From: Alcaligenes sp. SORT26
GTDB lineage: Bacteria; Pseudomonadota; Gammaproteobacteria; Burkholderiales; Burkholderiaceae_B
Assembly: GCF_017377875.1 (NCBI RefSeq)
Contig: NZ_CP070975.1
Coordinates: 2,914,001 to 2,978,000 of the forward strand
Length of the DNA stretch: 64,000 nucleotides
Reading direction: 5' to 3'
Shown piece after piece: positions 1-8,190 of this stretch (the first letter of the stretch is position 1; each line of letters begins with the position of its first letter). The position numbers and the translations under genes are program-made. The notes below the pieces were generated by a model. The model made no database searches, was not told the DNA's origin, and was given only the letters and a program-made list of their open reading frames with translations.

Positions 1-344
1 CGGTGCTGGAGTCTGAGGAGCAGGTGCGCCAGGTAGAGGTAGATATCCCGGCGATGCTGGCCAGTGATTGCGGTGGCTGTATTGTCACTGCACCTGGTTC
101 GGGACAGTTTGATATTGTCAGCCGCTTTTTTGTTCCTGAGCATGGGATTGCAGAGGATCCGGTAACCGGGTCCGCTCATTGCGCTTTGCTGCCGTACTGG
201 GCCCCTATCCTGGGCAAGAACCAGTTGCTGGCGTATCAAGCGTCGGCTCGTGGCGGTGTACTGGATTGCACTTTAAGTGGTGATCGAGTGTTCTTGAAGG
301 GCCAGGCCGTTGTGTATATGGAAGGCCATATCAATGTGGCGTAA
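1..344 (+). CDS. PhzF family isomerase/epimerase-like protein (3' end only)
   Basis: Only the C-terminal 113 or so residues are inside the window; the reading frame (first full codon at position 3) is open at the left edge. The segment GIAEDPVTGSAHCALLPYW near residue 50 of the visible part is the conserved C-terminal signature of PhzF-like proteins, which have a diaminopimelate-epimerase-like fold. Members include isomerases of phenazine and other pathways, and many have no known substrate. The product is probably a cytoplasmic enzyme with an unassigned reaction. The next gene follows after about 160 bases with no obvious terminator. Family assignment is firm; function is open. Confidence 0.85.
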   Translation, partial: VLESEEQVRQVEVDIPAMLASDCGGCIVTAPGSGQFDIVSRFFVPEHGIAEDPVTGSAHCALLPYWAPILGKNQLLAYQASARGGVLDCTLSGDRVFLKGQAVVYMEGHINVA

Positions 345-502
345 GGCACACTAAGGTGTCTTAAACAGGTGCAGCCAGGCTGTGCCTGTGTACTCAGTCC
401 CCTGCTTTACCGCCCTGCCGTTTTGGCGTCTTTGTTACACGGCATGCTGCTTATTTATTTCGACTGTTTTTTATCGCGGCTTTTTATGGTTTTTACGCGC
501 TT

Positions 503-1528
503 ATGATTCCCGTCGCCCCGTTTTCTTTGACGCTTTTATTGATAATGACGCTGGGACCACTGGCGCTGATTATCTTGCTGGTTTGGGTTGTTTTACTTTT
601 TGTGCAGCCTCAACGCCGGGCAAATTTTAAGAAAAAACCTTGGCCGCGCATCCTGTTCTTAGTTCCTGTGTTGGCTTTGGCAGGTGTCTTCAGCCTTTTT
701 CAATGGGACATGTATCAGTACGACAAAGCACAGCGGGAAGAGCTGGCCAGTCGTCAGCATGTTTTAAAAGAGCCGGGCCGTTTTGCCGGAGTCGATATGC
801 CGACGGGGACGGTGCTGGAGTTGCAGGTGTGGGGGGATCCGGACAGTGTGTCCTGGGCCCGCTTTCCTGAGCCGGTCATGGTGGGGCATGCTCCTGTATT
901 GTCTTTCGAGCGCCCCCGCCCCGATTTGCAGAACTCCAGTTGGAAATTGCATCTGGCACGTGATACGGAGCTGGAGGGCTGGCAATGCGATGGCAGCCAA
1001 GTGCTTGAAATGGAACAGGATCCTGTGACTGAAGGCGGTTTTCGTTTCGTGAGCTGCTTTTTGGCCAAAGGTAATCAGATCACCGGCTGGAGCCCCTATG
1101 CCGCGGCAGCCAATATGAGTACGGCCCCGGATTTTGTACTCGATCTGCCTGCAGGTACCTTGGTTCAGGCCAGACCCGATGGGACCTTGTATACCAATGG
1201 GGAGCGGGATCAGGACCGCTGGATGCTGCGTGTTGAGGCAGAGGGTCTACAGGTGCATGCATGGAATTTGCCCCTGGAGCGCGCATATTTCTCAGTCGAT
1301 AAAAATAAAGATCTGCTTTATCTCTTGCACGCTCAATTGGCTCGGGAAATTCAATTCGGTGGATTTACCTATCCGGCCGGTACACGGGTTTCGACACCTA
1401 ACTATCGTTTTTACCCGCAGTGGCCACTTTTATTGAAAATGGTATTGCCTGGTGGGGGCGAATCGGATCAGAACAAAGAGCAAGCCCATGACCTGCTTAG
1501 CGGCCAAATTTTGGACGGCTTTCACTAG
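503..1528 (+). CDS. Hypothetical protein with two N-terminal membrane segments
   Basis: A 341-residue protein I do not recognise. Two hydrophobic helices lie at about residues 9-33 and 49-66. A long polar region follows, rich in Trp, Pro and Asp and probably beta-structured, which would lie outside the cytoplasm if the N terminus is inside. The start at 503 has no clear ribosome binding site; an ATG at 545 would still keep most of the first helix. A pair of cysteines at about residues 169 and 185 could form a disulfide. It stands alone between the PhzF fragment and the fecR-like gene. Coding potential is good, since one long frame spans the whole segment. Confidence 0.7.
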   Translation: MIPVAPFSLTLLLIMTLGPLALIILLVWVVLLFVQPQRRANFKKKPWPRILFLVPVLALAGVFSLFQWDMYQYDKAQREELASRQHVLKEPGRFAGVDMPTGTVLELQVWGDPDSVSWARFPEPVMVGHAPVLSFERPRPDLQNSSWKLHLARDTELEGWQCDGSQVLEMEQDPVTEGGFRFVSCFLAKGNQITGWSPYAAAANMSTAPDFVLDLPAGTLVQARPDGTLYTNGERDQDRWMLRVEAEGLQVHAWNLPLERAYFSVDKNKDLLYLLHAQLAREIQFGGFTYPAGTRVSTPNYRFYPQWPLLLKMVLPGGGESDQNKEQAHDLLSGQILDGFH

Positions 1529-1700
1529 TTAACGGCCTGATTTCGGTTTTTTTTACCTGTAATCTGCATTTTTTTTGTGGTGAGTGTAATTAAATAAGGC
1601 GAATTTGTTTTGATTGGGTCAATTTGAGTTAATGTAAGCATTTGAAGCGATTGTATAAAATAAAAACGCATCGTTTTCAAAGGTAGACAGCTAGAGAGTT

Positions 1701-1775
1701 GGTGGCTACTGGTTTCGTTTCCTAAGGTTTTAGTATTGGGCGGAAGGGACAATCCGCCGTACTGAAACCACCCTA
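1701..1775 (+). promoter_or_regulatory. Structured leader upstream of the fecR-like gene
   Basis: The 281 bases between the membrane-protein gene and fecR contain no convincing ORF. Bases 1529-1690 are AT-rich. The 3' half can fold: GGCGGA at 1739-1744 pairs with TCCGCC at 1753-1758, and TGGTTTC at 1710-1716 pairs with GAAACCA at 1764-1770, enclosing the first hairpin. This could be a structured mRNA leader or protein-binding palindromes. It does not match a riboswitch class I know. Confidence 0.35.
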
Positions 1776-1809
1776 TTGCTGGCGTAACTGAACAAGGTTA
1801 GATGCCGCT

Positions 1810-2562
1810 ATGACGACATATCAAGGGGAGCTGCTGGAGCATACGCAGGCTCACGCGCAGGCCGCTTATTGGTTTACTCGCTTGAACTCCGGCGAGGCCA
1901 CTGCTGCAGAATTACGGGAATTCGAGGATTGGCGTCGTGACAATCCTGAAAATGAACGCTCGTATCGATACATTTGTTATTTTTGTGACGCCAGCCTGGA
2001 CGCCCCCGAGCATGAGATACGCCGTTTATTGGCTAACTCGGAAGAGAAAGTGGTTTTGCTCAAGCCTTATTACCGCAGTGTGCTGGCCGGTTTGTTGGTC
2101 TTGGCCTTGGCGTTTACGGTATTTTTTTCCTGGCCTGAACATGTGGTGCGAGAACAGCATGTGGTCTCTGGCGCACAAATGCTGGAGCAGCGGTTTATGG
2201 ATGGTTCTGTGGTGCAACTGGCCCCCGATTCCGCCATTGAGATCCGCGAGTACGAGGACAGGCTGAATGTGCAGCTTTTACGGGGTCAGGTGCAGCTTCT
2301 GCTTGCTGATCCGACCCAAAAGAGCGTGACGGTCTTTACCAGTTTTGCCCAGGCCCGTAGTAGTAAAGGACAGTTCACCGCCTTTCTGGACAACAACCAA
2401 ATGAAGTTTGCGGTGGATACCGGCTCGGTTGAAGTTTCCAGTGGCACCTGGTGGCGTCGACAGATTCGGGTGCTGATCCCCGGTCAGCATATTGATGTGG
2501 ATCGATGGTCTGGAATGAAACGGGTTCAGCCCGCTCCAGTATCTCCAAATGAGGCCGACTAA
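1810..2562 (+). CDS. FecR-family anti-sigma-like regulator (orphan)
   Basis: The 250-residue protein has the FecR layout. An N-terminal cytoplasmic DUF4880-type segment (about residues 14-62, with AAYWFTRLNSGEATAAELREFEDW) is followed by one membrane helix at about 92-108 and a periplasmic FecR domain (about 115-225) containing QRFMDGSVVQLAPDSAIEI. FecR proteins normally relay a TonB-receptor signal to an adjacent ECF sigma factor. Here neither a sigma factor nor a TonB receptor lies beside it: upstream is an unrelated membrane protein and downstream, convergent, is an autotransporter. Its sigma partner, if any, must be elsewhere. Family assignment is confident; the regulon is unknown. Confidence 0.85.
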   Translation: MTTYQGELLEHTQAHAQAAYWFTRLNSGEATAAELREFEDWRRDNPENERSYRYICYFCDASLDAPEHEIRRLLANSEEKVVLLKPYYRSVLAGLLVLALAFTVFFSWPEHVVREQHVVSGAQMLEQRFMDGSVVQLAPDSAIEIREYEDRLNVQLLRGQVQLLLADPTQKSVTVFTSFAQARSSKGQFTAFLDNNQMKFAVDTGSVEVSSGTWWRRQIRVLIPGQHIDVDRWSGMKRVQPAPVSPNEAD

Positions 2563-2576
2563 CAGTCGGCCTCTTA
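2551..2576. terminator. Hairpin at the 3' ends of fecR-like and autotransporter genes
   Basis: A perfect 10-bp stem, GAGGCCGACT at 2551-2560 and AGTCGGCCTC at 2564-2573, has a three-base loop that overlaps the fecR stop codon. It sits in the 27-base gap between two convergent genes. The T-rich tail is weak, so it may act as a bidirectional terminator or an mRNA-end stabiliser. Confidence 0.55.
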
Positions 2577-2589
2577 CATTTCAGGGCGT

Positions 2590-5500
2590 TCAGAACATCC
2601 AGTTCAGGAACAATTTGCCGTTTATATCGGCACGGCTATCGCCTAATAAACGGGTGCTGGCCGACAGCCCTAAACGCAGGCGCTCGGATTGCTGCAAGCT
2701 GATGCTGGTTCCCAGCGACAAAGCATGGCGATCTACCCGTGCATAACGACCATCAAAACCCACAGATTGGGCACTGGTAAAGGCCGCTTCCTGGGTTTGA
2801 TTACGGCTTAGCAAAGCCTGCTCCCAAGCTACCGACAAGGACGTTTGCAGTTGACGATCCTGGCTTAAATTCCAGTTTTGACGCAGGGCCAGACCGATAG
2901 AAGCCTGCAAGGCGTTTTGACGACTGGAGTCCAGATGCAGACGGCTGGCGGCGTCGCCACTTTCTTCCAGTCCAGGACGACGGTAATGGAGATAATCCAG
3001 AGCCAGAACCGGCCCGATGCTGCCGTTTTCACCCAGAGCCCAGTTGTAGCCTGTCTGTACCCCCAGCGAGAAGGTATGGCCTGTCCAGTCCGAGGAGGGA
3101 CGCGCCTGATAGCCCGAGAAGCTGATGTTGCGGTTCATCTTGCCCTGTTCAATACCCACACGTAGCTGAGCCAAACCGTTCCAGCCTTCCTGGCTGTAAC
3201 CACGGTAACGGGCATGAACACCCAGCCCCAAACCGGTCAGCTTGCTCTTGGCCTGGAAGGGGGCGTCTACGTTGACGCGCTGCTCGTTGGCATTGCCGTG
3301 TACGCCCAGGCTCCAGTCACTGCCCTCAGCACGGTGTTCTGCTCCCAGCATCACCCCATAGGTTTCGCTGCGGTGGTCAACATCGTTGCTGCCCAATTGC
3401 CAGTGATAGCGGCCACCATAGGTCTGGATGAAGCTCTGCCAGCCGCTTTTGTTGATACCGTCCGTCTGGCGCAGTTGTTCGGATACCAGTTGCTCACGAC
3501 GCAAGGAGGCCGCCGTTTGGGCCGCGTACGCGCCTGCGCTCAATTGATCCAGTGCCAGCCCAATATCGCTGCCATCCGCACGCGAGAAGTCCAGGGCCTG
3601 ATACACGGCTGCCAGGGACTGATTGCCCGAGGAGGCTTGTGCCAGGCTGGTCCCCACCGCAGCGGCGTTAGGCGAGGTGGCATATTGTGCATACGCGTCC
3701 TGATTACGGCTGACGGACCAGCCATTGCCCGTGCTTTGTACATTCAAGGTGGGGGATGCCAGCGTGGCACTGAGCAAAGCAAACTGCCCTTGTGTCTGGC
3801 TGGCGGTGAACACCTTGTCCTGATTTAGAGTCCAGCCGTTTTGATACCAGTCCGGCTGCAGATCTACATGCAATTCGCCATCTAGCTGAGCCAGGCCTTG
3901 CACATCAATATGATCGTTCTGGGTGGTTGAGGCCTCCACCAGAATTCGGCCGTCGGCACCTTGGACAAAGTTACCCTTGATCGTCATGTTCCCGTAGGAG
4001 TTGCCGGGGCTGAGGGTGCCGTTGTTGGTGAAGTTGTATTCAGGGTTGATGGTGAATTCGCTATTGCCGTACAGGGTGGCACCCTGATCGACGCGCAAGC
4101 CATACAGCTCATGCTGCCCATTCAACGATGTCGCGCCCCCGGCAATGACAACAGCCAGATTGTTCTGACCTTTGATATTGCCGTCATAACGCATCTGAAA
4201 ATCGGGATCAGCCGCATTGGTGGCACGACCTTTCTCATCGGCTTTTTGACCAAAGCTGATGCGGGTCAGCAGCAGCTCCTGGTCTGAGTTGCGACGGTTG
4301 TAATCGGAGGTGATATCACCCGTAATCTGCGCGCCTTGCAGAATATTGATGTTTTGCACCCAGGCATTGTCCGCGATATGGATGGCTGCTTTCTGGCCCG
4401 ACAAGGTACCGGACAGATCGTAATTGCTGATCAAGGCACCTTGCAAAATTGTCGGTACCGCTTGTAGGCGGCCATCCCTTACCACCAGCCAGGAGCCGTG
4501 ATACTCATCGTCGCTGCCCATGGCGTTCTGGCCGAAATCAAACAAGACGCCTACGCCATCCTGGCCATCTGCCCGGACCTCACCTTGCTGGACAATATTG
4601 TGATGGCGGCCATAGCTGAACTGCAGGCCACGACCATACCAGCCTTGGGCATGAATCCGAGTCGCTTCGGGAATGATGAGCGTGTTTTCGCTACCATCCA
4701 CCCGTACGCCTACCCCTCCTGGACCGGCGCTTAGCAGATCAGCGGCTTGGGTAATGATGTTGCGTTCACCATAAATGTGCAGCCCCAAGCCTTGTGTGGC
4801 CATGTTGTACTGACCAGGCAGGTAGGCTGTGCCGTCTTCATTACGCGCAAAGTAGCCATTGGTGTTGTTCAGGGTGACGTTGTCCCCATAGACCGAATAG
4901 CCAAAGAAGTTGCGGCGGTCAATGCTCAGCCCGATATCCTGCAAGGCGGCAATTTCAGCTTCCATCAGGTTCACGTAGTTGCGATAGGTCTGATGGCTCA
5001 TCAAGCTGTTGCGCAGCTCGGTGTGGCTCATGTAGTTGCGGTCCACGCCGTACTGCGGCTGGTTGTGGTCATTCAGAATGCTGACCGGGATGCCTGGCAT
5101 GGCGCCATTCAGGACTTCCTGTACGTGATCCCCGGTGAAGTAGCCATTGTCCTTGCGCAGGTCAAAAGCGGCAGGATCATACGGGTTGGTGCAGACCGAA
5201 CACAGGATTTTCTGCCCGGGGCTGGGGGCGCGTCCCTGGTCATCGCGCAAGCCCAAGGCCCAGAGGCTAAGATTGTCCAGGAAGAAGGGATCGGGTGGAT
5301 CAAAGCTGTTTTCAGGCAGGTTGTCTGTGACCGTATTGCTGATGCCCAAAGCATGGGCCAGCTCGTGGAAGATCACCGCGTTGTAATCAACCTTGCCAGT
5401 TAAGGGCAGTTGGCTGGGGTTGACGGGGGCCGTGTCCAGATCCAGCTCTCCAACACCGATAACGGCATCGGGATTATTCGGGTCACCCTGGAAGAATCCT

Positions 5501-5892
5501 TGCAAGCGTGCTTGCAAAGCCGAGATGGTGAAATTGGGGTGATCAGGGTTGCTCAGCACGGCACCATAGGCATTGGCGTTTTTGCCATTCATGGTGCCCA
5601 GGTTGATCACAGCCGGTGTGTAATCTGCTGGCAAATTAATGATTTCAGCCCAGCGCTCCAGTGCGGCACGAATTTTCAGCCGACCATTCTCGTCAATGTC
5701 CCGGGGGGAAACGCGAGGGTCAGATTGATCCGACGTATCGTAGCCCCCATCATCAGGCCCATAGATTCTCAGCTCAAAGGCTTGCTGACCTTGTTTGTTC
5801 AGAATGAATTCTGTCTCGTAGGCATGCGCGCTGCTGGCCCAGCTCAAGGCCAATAAGGTGTGACCTAGTAGTGCTTTGATTTTGAAGTCCAT
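2590..5892 (-). CDS. Autotransporter with an HExxH metalloprotease-like passenger
   Basis: About 1100 residues. With the ATG at 5892, the first 24 residues form a classical signal peptide ending AHA. A TTG at 5916 would add eight residues but has no better ribosome site. The passenger starts with a region carrying HELAHALG about 176-183 residues from this start, a zincin HExxH motif; the expected third His of HExxHxxGxxH is Asn. Asp- and Gly-rich repeats typical of a beta-helix passenger follow. The last 280 or so residues form an autotransporter barrel ending in Phe (LFLNWMF). It is probably secreted to the cell surface by type V secretion. Protease activity is inferred from the motif alone. 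Confidence 0.85.
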   Translation of the reverse strand: MDFKIKALLGHTLLALSWASSAHAYETEFILNKQGQQAFELRIYGPDDGGYDTSDQSDPRVSPRDIDENGRLKIRAALERWAEIINLPADYTPAVINLGTMNGKNANAYGAVLSNPDHPNFTISALQARLQGFFQGDPNNPDAVIGVGELDLDTAPVNPSQLPLTGKVDYNAVIFHELAHALGISNTVTDNLPENSFDPPDPFFLDNLSLWALGLRDDQGRAPSPGQKILCSVCTNPYDPAAFDLRKDNGYFTGDHVQEVLNGAMPGIPVSILNDHNQPQYGVDRNYMSHTELRNSLMSHQTYRNYVNLMEAEIAALQDIGLSIDRRNFFGYSVYGDNVTLNNTNGYFARNEDGTAYLPGQYNMATQGLGLHIYGERNIITQAADLLSAGPGGVGVRVDGSENTLIIPEATRIHAQGWYGRGLQFSYGRHHNIVQQGEVRADGQDGVGVLFDFGQNAMGSDDEYHGSWLVVRDGRLQAVPTILQGALISNYDLSGTLSGQKAAIHIADNAWVQNINILQGAQITGDITSDYNRRNSDQELLLTRISFGQKADEKGRATNAADPDFQMRYDGNIKGQNNLAVVIAGGATSLNGQHELYGLRVDQGATLYGNSEFTINPEYNFTNNGTLSPGNSYGNMTIKGNFVQGADGRILVEASTTQNDHIDVQGLAQLDGELHVDLQPDWYQNGWTLNQDKVFTASQTQGQFALLSATLASPTLNVQSTGNGWSVSRNQDAYAQYATSPNAAAVGTSLAQASSGNQSLAAVYQALDFSRADGSDIGLALDQLSAGAYAAQTAASLRREQLVSEQLRQTDGINKSGWQSFIQTYGGRYHWQLGSNDVDHRSETYGVMLGAEHRAEGSDWSLGVHGNANEQRVNVDAPFQAKSKLTGLGLGVHARYRGYSQEGWNGLAQLRVGIEQGKMNRNISFSGYQARPSSDWTGHTFSLGVQTGYNWALGENGSIGPVLALDYLHYRRPGLEESGDAASRLHLDSSRQNALQASIGLALRQNWNLSQDRQLQTSLSVAWEQALLSRNQTQEAAFTSAQSVGFDGRYARVDRHALSLGTSISLQQSERLRLGLSASTRLLGDSRADINGKLFLNWMF

Positions 5893-6093
5893 GGGATTCA
5901 GAGGATGGGAAGACAATGGTTAGGAGGCACTTTCGTATAAAAGTAAATAAAAGTGTCTTTTCTTGCTACTTATTTCTGAACAGACCCGAGCGGCTGAGTA
6001 CAAGGCGCAACATCTGATTGCGCTGACGACGGTAAAGATCTACCGGGTTTCAGCCGTAACCTCTTGTGGACGATGTGTTCAAGAGAGGAAAGT

Positions 6094-6594
6094 ATGCCGA
6101 TAGAGATCAGTGGACAGGGTTTAATACATAGACAAAATATGCCCGTGGCCGAACCGTTAAACGCGACCGCCATGACGCCCCCTGTGGTGCCGGAGCAAGA
6201 AGAAGCAGGTTCCATAGACTCCTCGGGGCGTATCAAGGTAAAGCTGTCACCCTTGGGCAAAGAGCTGTCGCTGACCAGTCAGCAAGCTCAAAAACAAGAG
6301 CGCGACAAAGATATTGATGACAGCTCCCTGCCCGATGGCATCAAGGACATCCTTAAGCGCATTCGCGACCTGAAAGAGCAAATTCAACAGAAGTTGATGG
6401 AGCTGCAGCGCATTCAAGCCAGCGATAAAGGGAGTGAAGCTGAAAAAATGCAGGAGCTGGAGCGCGTGCAAGGCGAGCTGACCAGCCTGAACGGCGCTCT
6501 GTCCAGTGCGCATGCCATGCTGAACAAGATCATGGATGACATCAAGCTCGATGGCGATTCCCGTATGGATGTCGCTGGTTTGCTGATGAAGTAA
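6094..6594 (+). CDS. Small soluble coiled-coil protein, FlxA-like
   Basis: The start at 6094 has AGAGGAA just upstream and gives 166 residues; an in-frame start at 6064 has no such site. The N-terminal half is polar and proline-rich. Residues of about 85-155 form a strong heptad coiled coil rich in Lys, Glu, Gln and Leu. There is no signal peptide or membrane helix. The coiled coil resembles the FlxA-like family of small proteins of uncertain, partly flagella-associated, role, but the match is by general character only. A terminator follows at about 6626-6688. It appears to be a single-gene transcript. Confidence 0.6.
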   Translation: MPIEISGQGLIHRQNMPVAEPLNATAMTPPVVPEQEEAGSIDSSGRIKVKLSPLGKELSLTSQQAQKQERDKDIDDSSLPDGIKDILKRIRDLKEQIQQKLMELQRIQASDKGSEAEKMQELERVQGELTSLNGALSSAHAMLNKIMDDIKLDGDSRMDVAGLLMK

Positions 6595-6625
6595 AAAGCC
6601 GTTCGACTGGCTTTGGAAGTCCTTG

Positions 6626-6688
6626 GGGCGCAGGTGGTTTGTTGGGGGCGGTTTTGCCCGTATGAACCCGTTTACTGCGCCCTTTTTT
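6626..6688 (+). terminator. Long-loop terminator after the coiled-coil gene
   Basis: GGGCGCAG at 6626-6633 pairs with CTGCGCCC at 6675-6682, followed by six T. The 41-base loop holds a smaller GC-rich hairpin. The T run on the + strand supports rho-independent termination of the upstream gene. Confidence 0.6.
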
Positions 6689-6723
6689 ACGCCTTTGATA
6701 TTCAGGCGTCGGTTGGATAGCGC

Positions 6724-7113
6724 TCAGGGTTGAGTCGCGACTGTTAAAGCCTGCGTGATTTTGTGATTGAGCTGATGCGGAGACATCAAATCCGCCGTGA
6801 CCTGCGCCTTGGTGTGAATGATGTAGGCGGTCGACGGGTTCAAATCAATGCAATACACCACCAGCGAGCCGCCCCCCAGAGGGGCTGCGCCTATATAAAC
6901 CCCTAATTGATCGTTGGCCGTTGGCTCATTGCGCTGCTGATAGCCTTCCCCAGCTGCCGTTTGCTTGACCGTATCCAGACACTGCGCCACGTTTAAACGA
7001 GAGATGGAGCGTTGCTCGGCTTCCAGCTCCAGAGGCAACAGATCCTGAGCCTGGATGGCCCAGGTGGTATGGACCAAAGCGGCCATCAAAACCCACTTGT
7101 TGAGTGTGTGCAT
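6724..7113 (-). CDS. Small secreted hypothetical protein
   Basis: The 129-residue product has a Sec signal peptide at about residues 1-22 (ending AIQA) and is predicted periplasmic. The start is supported by GGGAGGG shortly upstream. The mature part has two cysteines (in AQCLDTV and VVYCIDL) that could form a disulfide. It shows no enzyme motif I recognise. It lies alone, convergent with the coiled-coil gene and downstream of the dinD-like gene on the same strand, separated from it by about 110 bases. No function is proposed. Confidence 0.65.
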   Translation of the reverse strand: MHTLNKWVLMAALVHTTWAIQAQDLLPLELEAEQRSISRLNVAQCLDTVKQTAAGEGYQQRNEPTANDQLGVYIGAAPLGGGSLVVYCIDLNPSTAYIIHTKAQVTADLMSPHQLNHKITQALTVATQP

Positions 7114-7225
7114 GACGCCCTCCCGCAGGAGACGATGGAATAGCCAGCATAGTCCTGATCAAGGGGGGCGGGTTTTGATAGGGCTTAATTCAGGGCTAAG
7201 TTTCGGGTTTTTACTGAGGCTGACT

Positions 7226-8089
7226 TTAGTCCTCAAGCTTGTGAACTGGAAGCTTCCCAGTTTGCTTCAGCAGTTTCTTCTCTTCAGTTTTTACGCGACG
7301 TTCCAGTTTTTTAATGTCTTCTTCAGCAGGGAGCTGCTCAGGCTGGATGCCACGCTGGCCGAGCATATCGCGCACACTGCGATTGTTTTGTTCGTGTTCG
7401 CGGGTGATCAAGGTTTCGCCATGTAGCTGCTCTTGCGTGACGTTGTGGTTTGTTATCTCTGTGGCAAGATTCTTGGCAGCAATAGTTAGCGTAGGTAGAA
7501 AGTCAGCCAAAGGGCGTGTCTGGGTAATGCCGTAGCGATCCTTCATCATTTGGGTAGTGTGTCCCCCAAATAGAGCCGCATCACCCTTGGATCGGATGCG
7601 GCCAAAGCCTCTATCGTCTACGCCATGTTCATAGAGGTTTTGCGATAGTGTCCTTTCTGACTCTCGAAGACGTTCGCGCGCATCCAGGCGAGCCTGCAGA
7701 CGCATGCGGTCTTCAATCAGCTCCTGTTTGCGGGTCTGGATGGCAAAGTAGCTTTGAGCCAAGGCAATGGCTGGCTTGCGTGGGTCGCCGTTCTGGGCGA
7801 TGAGATAACAGGCATAGCGGGTGAGCATGATGTCTTCTATTGAACGATCTGCCCCGCTACCAATCTGGACCATTTTCGTGACGCCACGAAAATGGTCTCC
7901 TTCTTCGTAACCCGTTGTTTTACAAGACTCTACAGCCCGATCTATCGCCGTCTTGAAGTTCTCCCAGCGTACATAGCCCAAAGGCTCCATCAGGTCGCGA
8001 GCGAACCAGAACTCCACGCCTTCCTCAGGGATGGTGTGGCTCAAGTCATCGAATTGGCTTTTCAGTTGCTTGATGTCCTGGGTTTCCAT
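7226..8089 (-). CDS. dinD: DNA damage-inducible protein D (DinD) family
   Basis: The 287-residue protein matches the DinD family in length (E. coli DinD is about 274) and motifs. An N-terminal BRO-N/antirepressor-like region (VEFWFARDLMEPLGYVRWENF, MLTRYACYLIAQNGDPRKPAIALAQSYFA) is followed by a charged helical region and RSKGDAALFGGHTTQMMKDRYGI. E. coli DinD is LexA-controlled and inhibits RecA strand exchange late in repair. I see no CTGT-N8-ACAG LexA box upstream (8090-8190), so SOS control is not evident here. It lies just downstream of mnmE on the same strand. dinD genes are patchily distributed, so it may have been acquired. Confidence 0.88.
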   Translation of the reverse strand: METQDIKQLKSQFDDLSHTIPEEGVEFWFARDLMEPLGYVRWENFKTAIDRAVESCKTTGYEEGDHFRGVTKMVQIGSGADRSIEDIMLTRYACYLIAQNGDPRKPAIALAQSYFAIQTRKQELIEDRMRLQARLDARERLRESERTLSQNLYEHGVDDRGFGRIRSKGDAALFGGHTTQMMKDRYGITQTRPLADFLPTLTIAAKNLATEITNHNVTQEQLHGETLITREHEQNNRSVRDMLGQRGIQPEQLPAEEDIKKLERRVKTEEKKLLKQTGKLPVHKLED

Positions 8090-8190
8090 TTGGTGTCTCC
8101 GAGTTGCTAGGCACTGGTCAGGACATCCTTGGACGCCGTCTCAGGTTCTATGGCTAGTGTGATGAGACACCGATGGTGTTCAGGTCTGCA

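Noticed and set aside
1525-1752. A 75-codon minus-strand frame in the AT-rich gap before fecR
   Set aside because: It has low complexity, no ribosome site and lies in a region with promoter-like composition.
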